Assembly (NCBI GenBank): GCA_001873185.1
Contig: MNYQ01000035.1
Location: forward strand, 1 to 52,454
Source: Ignavibacteria bacterium CG2_30_36_16
GTDB taxonomy: Bacteria > Bacteroidota > Ignavibacteria > Ignavibacteriales > Ignavibacteriaceae
Length of the DNA stretch: 52,454 nucleotides
Direction of reading: 5' to 3'
Shown in pieces: positions 10,001 to 19,300 of the stretch. The translations under genes were made by a program, and so were the position numbers. Under the pieces are notes generated by a model. That model did not search any database. It saw only the letters and a list, made by a program, of their open reading frames with translations, and was not told where the DNA came from. The first letter of the stretch is position 1. The number at the start of each line of letters is the position of its first letter.

Positions 10001-10149
10001 AACGGGAACGTCCGCATCTTGGAATAAAAGGAATGACAGAAAGAGCATGGATGTTAAATGCGGAGATGAAGATTTTCTCCGAAATAAATAAAGGAACCAC
10101 CATCATAATTAAATTAAAAAAAAGAAGCCGGAAGTATGCAGCAGAATAA
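7081..10149 (+). CDS. Two-component sensor histidine kinase with Reg_prop double propeller
   Basis: The product is a membrane sensor kinase of 1022 residues. A signal peptide (1-20) leads to a long extracytoplasmic region with about 13 Reg_prop-type blades carrying WIGT-like motifs (WIGTQDGLNRF, WIGTGNGVSRY, WIGTEGRGIF, WIGTENGLNKF and others), enough for two seven-bladed propellers. A Y_Y_Y domain (about 690-765) and one transmembrane helix (about 775-795) follow. The cytoplasmic part is NarL-type: HisKA_3 with H828 in SSELHDDLGQNLL, and a HATPase_c domain with N-box MQEALNNVIKHAE (from 928), G1 DNGQGFD and G2 GIKGMTERAWML. It lacks the fused receiver and AraC domain of classic Bacteroides hybrid sensors; the regulator is instead the next gene, which overlaps it by 14 bases. 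Such sensors often detect glycans; the ligand is unknown. Confidence 0.92.
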   Translation: MQRTIVLFIILLNAISFYPQNNFVRSLNIKDGLSQNFIFTLLQDSKGYIWIGTQDGLNRFDGYNFINFKNDVRNINSLNGNVVKSLYEHKNILWIGTGNGVSRYNLETGMFENNKLPVEMVNSLRHKHVTSLLCLNDTLWIGTRSGIYQLNLITNKFYKAHELYESLQLPGKYILQLFEDSHSNIWIGTNGDGCYVFNRNNNELKKLKINENGNASIFSFAETEDKEILIGTSTKGIFIYRDDRQDLIHLDPAELNYHPYVYQIIKLNGSEFILTTSGGVYKYFSKQKKFTKVWEKNDRGIPRAILVDRSGLLWIGTEGRGIFQQAVYPKKFNTYNTTTEPTLTFSSVRCFLIDNKNRFWIGGHTSVNIADYKEGVISNFKKIKVLDGLNIYSILQDPVEEDLFWIGTEGTGLLLYNEKKGSVSRPLNKYFDEKILTTFHEVYSIIKSRTGKIYFGTDKSLVEYDTDDKTVKEIMHNKNDAASIIDRKYKSLFEDIEGNIWIGSDRDGFSILHTHTGGITSFHADEKINSLSSNRINCFCQDNKGTMWIGTENGLNKFNRHSNTFETFNIKNGFANDYIYGILADDKNNLWLSTNKGIIKFNSDTEEAVNFSVDCGLQSDEFNTCAYYKSPAGELFFGGIEGYTSFYPDDIITNDFRPDVIIAGFKKNNEEYSTGKNISYLQEVELTQADVFFSFEFFSTDYLHPQRTQYKYMLHGFNDNWIHADASTRTASFTNIDPGSYTLRITAANSDGRWSDKETVLKIIIHPAYYNTWWFRIISAGMVILVVVLIFRSRINRLKEEKEIQRDLTNQLINSHEEERKIISSELHDDLGQNLLVVKNKLLLCRRDKNYEEQVNGVMEILDTSIRNVSNISHLLHPSELEALGLTQAIESMVYRIESATNLIIENNLDSLDEYFSEEEKINVFRIMQEALNNVIKHAEASSVKLESIIEQKYLVLKIKDNGQGFDNSNKNIKRERPHLGIKGMTERAWMLNAEMKIFSEINKGTTIIIKLKKRSRKYAAE

Positions 10150-10789
10150 AACAACAATTTTAATTGCAGACGATCACCCGCTGTTTAGAACAGGCGTTAA
10201 ACAAGCATTAACATCTTTAAATTACTTGGAGTTCTACGAAGCTGAAAATGGAATTGATGCTATCGGTATTATACGCGGGATAAAACCGGATGTTGCAGTT
10301 ATCGATCTGCGGATGCCGGGTAAAACAGGGCTGGAAATTTTATCGGAGTTATGTGAGGAACCCGAACCGACCAAAATATTACTTTTAACAATGCACGAAA
10401 ACATTACATATTTTTACCAGGCTGTTTCATCAGGCGCTAAAGGGTATCTTTTAAAAGAAACTGCGGTGGATGAATTAACCGAAGCAGTAGTTAAAGTTTT
10501 AAATGGTGAAACATACATCAGCAAAAGACTTTCAGAAATTATAAAGAAGGGGAAAAATGACAGGCATATAAACAAAGTATTATTAGAATCAATAAATTCA
10601 TTGACAAGAACAGAACGAGCCGTAATGAACCTGATTGCAGAGTGGAAAACAAACTGCGAAATTGCTGAAGCATTATTTATAAGTGCAAGAACAGCGGGTA
10701 ATCACCGTACTAACATCTCGGTAAAACTGAATCTTCATGGCAAACATGGTTTAATAAAATTTGCAATCGAAAATAAAGATCTTTTCTGA
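10136..10789 (+). CDS. NarL/FixJ family DNA-binding response regulator
   Basis: The product of 217 residues is the likely partner of the overlapping upstream kinase. The receiver domain (about 5-125) has the acidic pair D12-D13 (ADDHPLFRTG), phospho-acceptor D57 in VIDLRMPGKTG, T85 in LLLTMHE and K107 in GYLLKETA. The C-terminus (about 150-217) is a LuxR-type helix-turn-helix: LTRTERAVMNLIAEWKTNCE, then IAEALFISARTAGNHRTNIS. The recognition region reads SARTAGNHRTNI rather than the common SxxTVKxHxxxI, a mild departure. The 14-base overlap with the kinase gene argues for translational coupling. The genomic targets are not visible; the neighbouring MACPF lipoprotein gene and the adhesin-like genes are candidates by position only. 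Confidence 0.92.
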   Translation: MQQNKTTILIADDHPLFRTGVKQALTSLNYLEFYEAENGIDAIGIIRGIKPDVAVIDLRMPGKTGLEILSELCEEPEPTKILLLTMHENITYFYQAVSSGAKGYLLKETAVDELTEAVVKVLNGETYISKRLSEIIKKGKNDRHINKVLLESINSLTRTERAVMNLIAEWKTNCEIAEALFISARTAGNHRTNISVKLNLHGKHGLIKFAIENKDLF

Positions 10790-10906
10790 ACATCAGGATT
10801 AACAATTACTTCTATTCAAATCCCAACTAACTTCTTTTTCAAAAAATGAGTTCTAAAACTCATTTATTCTTCAAACCAACTGAATAATTTTACAATAAAG
10901 AAACAT

Positions 10907-11272
10907 GTGAACCCGATGCGAATTATGATTGTAGATGATAATGCTTTAATGAGAAAAGAAATCATTAACACAGTTGTGGAAAAAAATGATGTGGTAATGG
11001 AATGTGTTGACGGTGAAACTGCAGTAACAAACAGTGCGCAGTTTTGTCCCGACTGGATATTGATGGATATACGGATGGGGAAACTAAACGGATTGAGTGC
11101 AGCATCCGAAATAAAAAAACTACTGCCGCAGGTGCATGTGGCAATATTAACAAGCTATGATAATTTTCAGTACCGGCAAAAAGCAGAAGCCTGCGGTATT
11201 GAATTTTATTTTCTAAAAAACAATATGCTTGAAATAAGAAAACTGCTGAATGAGCGCACCCTGTATGATTAA
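10907..11272 (+). CDS. Stand-alone receiver-domain response regulator
   Basis: This 121-residue protein is a receiver domain with no output domain. Visible residues are D10-D11 (IMIVDDNAL), phospho-acceptor D54 in WILMDIRMGKLNG, T82 in AILTSYD and K104 in FYFLKNNM. The annotated start is a GTG at 10907; an ATG at 10916 is equally possible and keeps the whole domain, so the N-terminus is uncertain by three residues. It follows the NarL-type regulator by 117 bases and precedes the MACPF lipoprotein gene by 71 bases. Single-domain receivers may act as phosphate sinks or through protein contacts; here it could receive phosphate from the upstream kinase, which is inference. Confidence 0.88.
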   Translation: MNPMRIMIVDDNALMRKEIINTVVEKNDVVMECVDGETAVTNSAQFCPDWILMDIRMGKLNGLSAASEIKKLLPQVHVAILTSYDNFQYRQKAEACGIEFYFLKNNMLEIRKLLNERTLYD

Positions 11273-11343
11273 AAATTCATACTTAAATAAGATTACAGTA
11301 AGTGTAAAAATTCAAAATTAATTTCTAATAACAAGGAGCTGTT

Positions 11344-12879
11344 ATGTTCAAATATATTTTATGTACGTTTAAATTGAAGAATACGTTTCCGGCATGGAGA
11401 TCAGTCAAACTATTCCTCATGGTTTTATTGATTGCGGTTTTTGCCGGGGGATGTAAAAAAAGTCCAACCGAACCCGACCCCGACCCTATAACAACAGAAA
11501 AAGGAGTTGAGAATCTTGGCTGTGGTTATGATGTATTTGAGAAATATGCGGATGTAACTATAGTAAAAGCACGTCTGCTCGATTTAAATAAACTTGCCGA
11601 AGCAAATCTTATTGAGAAAAAGACAATTGAAAAAAGTGTATTTACAACTTCATCGGGAACAACGGTTAGTGAGTATGCAACTAGTCTGCAGGTTCAGGCA
11701 GAGCTTACCGGGAGTTATATGTACTTTAGCGGCGCAGTGAGAGCAAGCTTTTCGCAAAACCGGTACAGCCAGCAGGAATATTCTTACGCAACCGTACACA
11801 GTATAATTCAAAAATTGTCTTTTCGTATACCGATTGATGTTTCTGTTTCTGAAATAAAAAACTATTTAACTGAAACAGCAAGTTCTAAATTAAATGATGT
11901 ATCGGTCAGCCCGGCAACATTATTTCAAACATACGGCACACACTGTATGGTGGGGATAATAGTAGGCGGAAGATTAGATTATAATATATCTGCAAAAAGT
12001 TCCGATGTAACCGGCGGTAAATCTGTCGGCGCTTATGCTAACTATGGATTCAAATCTAAATTTTCATCAGCATCAATTTCAACCGAAACTATTTCCGAAT
12101 CGCAGTGGGGTACATTCAGCAACAGCAAGGAAGAGCGGCTCGAAACCTACGGCGGTTTGAGTGAGTACGGACAGAACATAATAAACGACGGTGATTATAA
12201 TAACTGGATACAAAGTATAAATGATAATCCGGTGTTCTGCGAGTTTGCATCCAATAATTCTTTATTGCCTATATGGGAATTATGCAATTCAGAAACAAGA
12301 AAAACCGAAATCAGAGATGCATATGCAACATGGGCAAACGATAAAAAAATTATTCAGACCACCACACCACATTCATGCATCATCGATCTGCAAGTAAAAA
12401 CCTCCGGCAACTGGAGCAGTCTTGCCGATGTAATAAACGAAAACGGTTTGATATACTACAAACTTGGTATGGATTGCAACGCTGGTGCTGGCGGTGACTA
12501 CATTGCAATATATTACGCACTCGGTTTGGATGACGGTTCAGCTTCAAAACTCCCGATCAACAGCATTAAGTTTCAAAATCATTCTGTCGGTGAAAGCATT
12601 CCTCAGGGTTATGTAAAAGCCTCCGATATAGATTTGAACAAAGGTGCTGGCGGCGATTATATTTATCTCTGTTTCAAACGCGATACCGCTGATCCTATAA
12701 GAGGACTCAAACTGCATGATGAAGACAACGGAAGCGATATTTTTTCTAAGGATGTAAAAACCGGAGCAGTTTTTTATGATATAATGAGACAAAGTAATAA
12801 CAATATAAAACAGGATTTAAATCAGGGTGCCGGCGGGCATTATATTTTTATGAGTTATAGTACCGATTATATCGATTGA
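11344..12879 (+). CDS. MACPF-domain lipoprotein with GAGG (MABP-like) repeats
   Basis: The predicted product is a surface or periplasmic lipoprotein related to pore-forming perforin-like proteins. A hydrophobic segment (22-36) ends in lipobox AGGC with C37. The MACPF signature is TYGTHCMVGIIVGGRLDY (YGTH at 197-200), preceded and followed by the amphipathic, Ser/Thr-rich stretches expected to become membrane hairpins (about 120-180 and 225-265). The C-terminal ~160 residues contain three NxGAGGDYI-type units (GAGG at 381, 434 and 495), the hallmark of the MABP beta-prism fold often joined to MACPF. A strong AAGGAGC ribosome site lies just upstream. The start could be an internal codon, because 21 residues precede the hydrophobic segment. 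Bacterial MACPF proteins are known as toxins or self-protected bacteriocin-like weapons in Bacteroidota; activity here is not shown. Confidence 0.88.
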   Translation: MFKYILCTFKLKNTFPAWRSVKLFLMVLLIAVFAGGCKKSPTEPDPDPITTEKGVENLGCGYDVFEKYADVTIVKARLLDLNKLAEANLIEKKTIEKSVFTTSSGTTVSEYATSLQVQAELTGSYMYFSGAVRASFSQNRYSQQEYSYATVHSIIQKLSFRIPIDVSVSEIKNYLTETASSKLNDVSVSPATLFQTYGTHCMVGIIVGGRLDYNISAKSSDVTGGKSVGAYANYGFKSKFSSASISTETISESQWGTFSNSKEERLETYGGLSEYGQNIINDGDYNNWIQSINDNPVFCEFASNNSLLPIWELCNSETRKTEIRDAYATWANDKKIIQTTTPHSCIIDLQVKTSGNWSSLADVINENGLIYYKLGMDCNAGAGGDYIAIYYALGLDDGSASKLPINSIKFQNHSVGESIPQGYVKASDIDLNKGAGGDYIYLCFKRDTADPIRGLKLHDEDNGSDIFSKDVKTGAVFYDIMRQSNNNIKQDLNQGAGGHYIFMSYSTDYID

Positions 12880-12952
12880 AAAAAAAGAAAAACCAAGAAA
12901 TGTAATTTTAAGACAGTTAAAGGTTTTGTAAATAATTATTAAGGAGATTGTG

Positions 12953-13699
12953 ATGAAAAAAATTCTATTAATTAATTTTTTGTTATTTATAACTTATTTA
13001 TTAAATGCACAAACCGCAACTGCCCCCGCAGGAACCGGAACAGTCGACAATCCTTATCTAATCGCTTCTCTCGAAAATCTTTACTGGATAGCTGATCAGG
13101 TTAATAATGTACATAATTTATTTTCCGGAAAATATTTTCAACAGATAAATGATATTGATGCATCACCGACAAGCGAATGGTTTGACAATGGTTCCGGCGG
13201 ATTTTATGGTTGGCTCCCTATTGGAAATGCGGATTATATGTTCAGGGGGAAATACAACGGGGATGGTTTTAAAATGGACGGACTATATAGCCACCGACCC
13301 GAAAACAGATACATAGGACTATTTGGATTCATATATTCCGCAACCATAAACGACCTCGGAATAACAAATGTAGATATTAGAGGAAAAGGTACAACCGGAG
13401 CATTAGTCGGTTATTCATGGGCTTCAAACACAATTACCAATTGTTATTCAACCGGGTCTATTGTCGGTGGAAGTGAGCAAGTCTTTGGCGGATTAATAGG
13501 ATTAAATTCCGACAGCGAAATAAAGCGGTGTTATTCGGCGGTAACAATCTCGGCTTCAACCAAATATGCCGGAGGATTAATCGGGAAAAATATGCAAGGA
13601 AAAGTTAGTAATTGCTACGCAACCGGTTCTGTTTCCGGAATAAGTATAGTTTTTGTGGCGGATTGGTCGGATACAATAGCAACCTCGGATCTGATATAA
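12953..13699 (+). CDS. N-terminal part of a frameshifted GLUG-repeat T9SS protein
   Basis: This frame gives a signal peptide (MKKILLINFLLFITYLLNAQ) and a right-handed repeat region of GLUG type: GGLIGLNSDSEIKRCYSAVT, then GGLIGKNMQGKVSNCYATGS. I chose ATG 12953 because it sits six bases from AAGGAG, while the GTG at 12950 is too close. After residue ~230 the frame turns to unrelated sequence and stops at 13699, whereas the frame one base away continues the repeat (YSFCGGLVGYNSNLGSDIIN). Adding one T in the AAGTATAG stretch near 13645 restores GISYSFCGGLVGYN and fuses this part to the next entry. It is thus the 5' part of one 3.3-kb gene (12953-16245). This could be a real mutation, phase-variable expression or a sequencing error; I cannot separate these. 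Confidence 0.8.
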   Translation: MKKILLINFLLFITYLLNAQTATAPAGTGTVDNPYLIASLENLYWIADQVNNVHNLFSGKYFQQINDIDASPTSEWFDNGSGGFYGWLPIGNADYMFRGKYNGDGFKMDGLYSHRPENRYIGLFGFIYSATINDLGITNVDIRGKGTTGALVGYSWASNTITNCYSTGSIVGGSEQVFGGLIGLNSDSEIKRCYSAVTISASTKYAGGLIGKNMQGKVSNCYATGSVSGISIVFVADWSDTIATSDLI

Positions 13700-16245
13700 T
13701 CAACTGTTATTCAACAGGAGCTGTTTCAAGTGGTAGTGAATTTAATGTCGGAGGATTAGTTGGTGAAACTGCGAATGAGGCAACAGTAGCCAACTCTTTC
13801 TGGGATACTCAAACATCTAACCAAAATACGAGTTCTGGCGGCACAGGAAAAACCACTTCAGATATGAAAGATGTAGCAACATTTACAAATACTTCTACAA
13901 GCGCCGGTTTAACAAATGCATGGGATTTTGTTTCAAATCCAAATAATGATGTTGGTAATAACGACTATTGGGATATTAGGAGCCCGTATAACAATGGATA
14001 TCCCTTCTTAAGCTGGCAGAGTTTTGCTGCATCCGTTACAACTCAATCTGTTACAAGCATAACCACCTCTACCGCTACTGGTAATGGTAATGTTACTGCT
14101 CTTGGTTATCCAAATCCCACACAGCATGGAGTTTGCTGGAATACCGGCGGTTCTCCAACAATAGCAGATACTAAAACTGAAGACGGAGCTGTTTCTACTA
14201 CCGGTGCATTTACAGCTACTATTACCGGGCTATCGCAGAATACTAAATACTACGTTCGGGCTTACGCTACAAATAGCGCCGGCACCGCTTATGGCGAAGA
14301 ACTAAACTTTACCACATTTGGCGTTCCTCTTTTAACAACCAATGAAATTGAAGGTGTAAATGTTACTTCGGCAATCTGCGGCGGGAACATAACCGAAGAT
14401 AATGGATATGAAGTTACTGCACGCGGTGTATGCTGGAGTACAACCCCCAATCCAACAATTGCGAATGCACATACAAATGATGGAAGCGGAATAGGAGCAT
14501 TTGAAAGCAACATAACAGGTTTAAGCAAAAATACCCGCTACTATGCGCGTGCTTATGCTACAAACTCTGCCGGTACTGCTTATGGTGAAGAAAAGAATTT
14601 TATAACTCCGAACCAACTTTATAACATGCTCGATTTTGATGGTGCTGATGATTATACGACCACACCCATTACACTTCCCGACGTAGGAACAATTGAGTTT
14701 TGGTTTTATGCTGATGATATTACTACGGGATATTTATGGACGACTACCGCAAACCATTGGTATACTCAACTTGCGAGTGGAAAACTTTATGCATGGATTA
14801 GTGGTGAAACGGGAGGTGAAGCATTAATTAAATCTTTGAGTGCAAATACCTGGTATCATTACGCAATTACATGGCTTAAAGCTGGTAACACGGTAACAGT
14901 TCAATTATACATCAATGGAACTTTTGTTGGTGTTACTGCTCCCGATCCATTTACATGGGGTGAGCCGGGTAGTGTTTTAACTTTAGGGAAAAAAGGCGCA
15001 TCAATTTTTAACGGTAAGATTGATGAATTCAGAATATGGAATACAGTCAGAACAGAAACTCAAATACTTGATAATATGCACAAATTCATTTCGCCTGCAT
15101 CTGAAAATCTTATGTGCAATTATAACTTTGATAATAGTTCAGGCAGCAGTATTTCAGACGGAACATCCGGCGGTTACAATGGAACTTTAAATAATATGTT
15201 AAATACAAACTGGCTAACGTCAACGGCGCCAATTGGAGTTTATGGTACGTATGTTAGAAACACAACTCAAACCTCGACAGGGCAAACCGGCAAAACAATT
15301 TCCGCCACAATTACCTCAGGCGGAGATAATACAAATTGCCTGGGTATATATACTTATGGTGACGGCGATGCATCAATAGATTATGAAACATTCCCTGATG
15401 GAATTACACAAAGAACAAATTTTATTTGGGGAGCGAGGGAATTTGGAAGCTGCACATCTAATTTAGTTTTTGATTATTCCGGTATTGCCGGGACGTCATT
15501 AAACGAATCAAATTTGAAACTTATGGAACGTAATGATGCTTTAAGTCCATGGACTGATGTAACACTTTCCGCTTCTCAAAACCCAACCGCGCATACATTC
15601 ACACTTACCGGTATTACCGATTACTCCGAATTTTCAATTGGCGACGGTGGAACAAATCCGCTTCCGGTTGAACTGAGCTCTTTTACAGCAAATATAGCCA
15701 ATGGAAAAGTAATTCTTGACTGGCAAACCGCAACGGAAGTAAATAATTACGGATTTGAAATTCAGCGGTCAGCGGTCAGCAGTCAGCTTTCAGAATGGGA
15801 AACAATTGGTTTTGTGAATGGACACGGAAATTCAAATTCACCGAAGGATTATTCGTTTACAGACCAAAGTGCAGCGGTAGCTGAGCGAAGTCGAAGCTAC
15901 AGATTAAAACAAATCGATAACGATGGTCAATTTTCTTACAGTGATGAAGTTGAAGTTGAGTTGCAAAATATCCCTACTGAATATGCATTATATCAAAATT
16001 ACCCGAATCCATTTAATCCAAGCACGGTGATCAGTTATCAGTTACCTAATGCCGGAAATGTTTCATTGAAAGTATTTGATGTTCTTGGAAGAGAAGTTGC
16101 GACACTTGTAAACGAAGTACAGCAAGCAGGCGAATACAACGTACAACTATCAGCCGAAAACTATCATCTTTCAAGCGGAGTTTACATATATAGAATTAAC
16201 GCCGGAAAATTCAGTGAAGAAAAAAAGCTGTTATTGTTGAAATAA
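13612..16245 (+). CDS. C-terminal part of the frameshifted GLUG/LamG T9SS adhesin-like protein
   Basis: This frame carries the rest of the protein. The ATG at 13612 is probably not a natural start; homology begins at YSFCGGLVGYN near 13646. In order it has the last GLUG repeats, two related fibronectin-like domains (both with NTKYYVRAYATNSAGTAYGE or a close variant), a concanavalin/LamG domain (LDFDGADDYTTTPITLPDVG and the IDEFRIWN motif), a beta domain shared with the next gene (FGSCTSNLVFDYS...DYSEFSIGDGG), a PVELSSFTA...WQTATEVNNYGFEIQR module and a type A T9SS sorting domain with NYPNPFNPSTVISY. Two oddities lie in the coding sequence: heptanucleotide tandem repeats at 15763-15790 and an in-frame palindrome-like insertion at 15877-15900. 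It is probably a surface adhesin; no enzyme motif was found. Confidence 0.82.
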   Translation: MLRNRFCFRNKYSFCGGLVGYNSNLGSDIINCYSTGAVSSGSEFNVGGLVGETANEATVANSFWDTQTSNQNTSSGGTGKTTSDMKDVATFTNTSTSAGLTNAWDFVSNPNNDVGNNDYWDIRSPYNNGYPFLSWQSFAASVTTQSVTSITTSTATGNGNVTALGYPNPTQHGVCWNTGGSPTIADTKTEDGAVSTTGAFTATITGLSQNTKYYVRAYATNSAGTAYGEELNFTTFGVPLLTTNEIEGVNVTSAICGGNITEDNGYEVTARGVCWSTTPNPTIANAHTNDGSGIGAFESNITGLSKNTRYYARAYATNSAGTAYGEEKNFITPNQLYNMLDFDGADDYTTTPITLPDVGTIEFWFYADDITTGYLWTTTANHWYTQLASGKLYAWISGETGGEALIKSLSANTWYHYAITWLKAGNTVTVQLYINGTFVGVTAPDPFTWGEPGSVLTLGKKGASIFNGKIDEFRIWNTVRTETQILDNMHKFISPASENLMCNYNFDNSSGSSISDGTSGGYNGTLNNMLNTNWLTSTAPIGVYGTYVRNTTQTSTGQTGKTISATITSGGDNTNCLGIYTYGDGDASIDYETFPDGITQRTNFIWGAREFGSCTSNLVFDYSGIAGTSLNESNLKLMERNDALSPWTDVTLSASQNPTAHTFTLTGITDYSEFSIGDGGTNPLPVELSSFTANIANGKVILDWQTATEVNNYGFEIQRSAVSSQLSEWETIGFVNGHGNSNSPKDYSFTDQSAAVAERSRSYRLKQIDNDGQFSYSDEVEVELQNIPTEYALYQNYPNPFNPSTVISYQLPNAGNVSLKVFDVLGREVATLVNEVQQAGEYNVQLSAENYHLSSGVYIYRINAGKFSEEKKLLLLK

Positions 16246-16305
16246 TCTCTTTTGACGAAAATTAATTCATGAATTTATAAAATTTCATTTGATAAGTAAA
16301 AAATT

Positions 16306-19300
16306 ATGAAAATGATAAATTTATTTTTCACAGTATTGTTAATAACACTCTTCTTTTCAGGAAAGAGTCTTTGTCAGACTTATTACATTGAGCAGTCTAT
16401 TAGTGATAAGGGTTATCAAGCCCACGAACTTGGACAAACATTCACAACTCAGCAATCAGGCGCAATATTGAGTATTTCGGTTATTTCCCAACAAAGAGTG
16501 GAGGATGTAAAATTAGAAATATTTGAAGGTGGTTTTCCTTGTGGACCGGGTATTTACCAGCGTCAGGTTACCCTTGGATGGAGCAGCCTTGATTGGAACA
16601 AATTAGACCTGGAATACCCTGTTTATGTTAAAAGTAATACGCTTTATTCATTTTTATTGACAGCCCCCGGGCTTTTGACACTTCGTTGGGTAGACGCTAA
16701 TAATTATGATGGCGGTGGGCTTGTAAACCAGAGGTGTGATAATGGTTCTAATTGGGTGGATTTGGCTTTTAAGATTGAAATCGATGAAAGCCAGCCGCCT
16801 GCGAATATTTCAATCAAGCAAGGAAGCACCAATTTAGCAGATGGCTCAACTTATGGTTTTGGCGGAATTAAAATGGGTTCGTACATAGACAGGGAATTTA
16901 CAATATTAAACGGTGGGAATGGCAAGCTTAAGCTAACTACACCTATCTCGTTTGAATCAGGATCGGATCCGGAATTTTCCATAATTTCTCAGCCCGCTTC
17001 TGAAGTCGAACCGGAATACGGAGCATCAACTTCATTTACAATTAGATTTTCTCCAACAACAACTGATTCAAAATCTGCTTCGCTTTCGATTGTTAATAAT
17101 GTTGCCGATAAGAATCCATATAATATTACATTTACAGGTTCAGGGGGTTACCCGGAAATAAATATCAAACAGGATGTTACGGATATTGCAGATGGAGGTT
17201 ACTACAATTATGGAAATACAGATACACAAACCAACGATGATGTAATATTTACAATAGAAAATACCGGTACAGCGCTGCTTATTCTTAACACCCCTCTATC
17301 AATAACAGGCGCAAATACCGATCAGTTCAGCATAACAAATCAACCTTCTTCAGAAATCAGCGCCGGCGGCAGCGCAACATTTACGGTCAGATTTTCTCCA
17401 ACAACTTTAGGCAGTAAAACAGCGGCAATTGATATTTCAAATAACGACGACGATGCAAGCCCCTACAGCTTAACGCTGAATGGTACCGGTGTGGATGTAG
17501 AAATGAATCTTAAACAATTATCAACAAATATTTCAGACGGCGATACTTATAGCTTTACCAATACGAATATCGGCAGTAACACAGATATAACTTTCACAAT
17601 TCAAAATACGGGAAATGCTGCTCGCAGCTTGACGATTACAACACCGCTTTCAATAACCGGAACAAATTCAGATCAGTTCAGTATCTTTTCACAACCGGCA
17701 TCTTCAGTAGCATCGGGAAGCAGCACAACGTTTACGGTTCGGTTTGCTCCAACTTCTGAAGGGAGTAAATCGGCATCAATTGAAATCGGGAATAACGACT
17801 CGGACGAAAACCCCTATAACCTAAATATAAGCGGAGCAGCAATCGGCTATCCCGAAATGGATGTTCTTGGTAATGATCTTTCAATAAGCGATGGCGCTAA
17901 TTCACCCAACACAGGCGATGGTACTAATTTTGGGACTGCTGTACTGTCGGGTGAAACTTCTGTTCATACATTTACAATAAAAAACACAGGTAACGGGACG
18001 CTTCATTTAAATGGAAGTCCACGAGTTTCCATTTCGGGTGATGGCGCATCAGATTTTTCCGTTACTACGCTTCCATCTGCCACAGTGGGACCAAACAATG
18101 CAACGACAACTTTTCAAATCACTTTTGATCCCTCTGCAAATGGTGCGAGGAATGCTGAGATAAGTATAGATAACGATGATTCAAATGAAAATCCCTATAA
18201 CTTTTCTATTAGCGGGATAGGAGATAATCAAATTGCCCCATACGTAACAAGTTATTCGCCGGAAAATATCGGGACTTCCTATATGCGCCAGAATTTGGTT
18301 CTTCAGTTTAACGAGGAAGTTACTGCCGTTGGTGGGAAAAATATAAACATCTATGACGCAATGAATAATTTGTTTGAACAAATTCCTGCCGATGATTCAC
18401 GGGTTACTATCAGTGGTAATCAAGTTACAATAAATCCCAACGGCTCATTTGTTCTTGGAACGGAATATAATGTTCAGATTGATGCAGGCGCTTTTAATGA
18501 TATAGTCGGCGATACTTACGATGGGATACAAAACAGCTCTACATGGAGCTTCACCGCCGCCGCTGCCGATCCTCCCGGCAGATGTTTTAACTTTGACGGA
18601 AATGATGATTATGCAACATTACCATGTACTATGCCGGATAACGGAACAGTGGAATTTTGGTTCTACCTTGATGATACAAACACTACACATACCTTCTGGA
18701 ACTCTAACGATAGTTTTTGGTATATGAGTTATGTTGCCAATGATGCTCTTTGGTGTAAAATTAGTAACGGTGTATTGAAATATTCTCCCATTTATGCAGG
18801 TAAATGGTATCATGCGGCAGTTACCTGGCAAAAAATCCCGTTTTTAGGTCTAACGTATTCCTTGCATATCAATGGGTCATTTATAACTTCTACAAGTAAT
18901 GAAACCTGGATTAATCCCAATTCAACCATTTACATAGGGAAGATGGTATCAGATGTTTATCCTTTGAAAGGGAAAATAGAAGAATTCAGAATCTGGAATA
19001 AGGCAAGAACAATTACGGAAATTCAAAATGACATGTTTAAGATTCTTGCCGGATCAGAGTCCAACCTTTTGGTTTATTATAAATTTGACGATATGTACGG
19101 AACAGAATTATATGATGAAAGTGGGCAATTAAACAACGGCACTTTGTTTAATTCCTCGGATGATAGTTGGATTACATCAACATCTCCAGTTGGAACTTAC
19201 GGAAAATCTGTTAGAACCGTCGCTGCTACAACTGCCGGCGCTGCGGGAAAAACAATTTCTGCTCAAATAACATCAACTGCCGATAACACAAATTATCTTG

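Noticed and set aside
9741-10157. Minus-strand 138-codon frame opposite the sensor kinase
   Set aside because: It overlies the conserved kinase ATPase domain and has no family features; its apparent length follows from codon bias.
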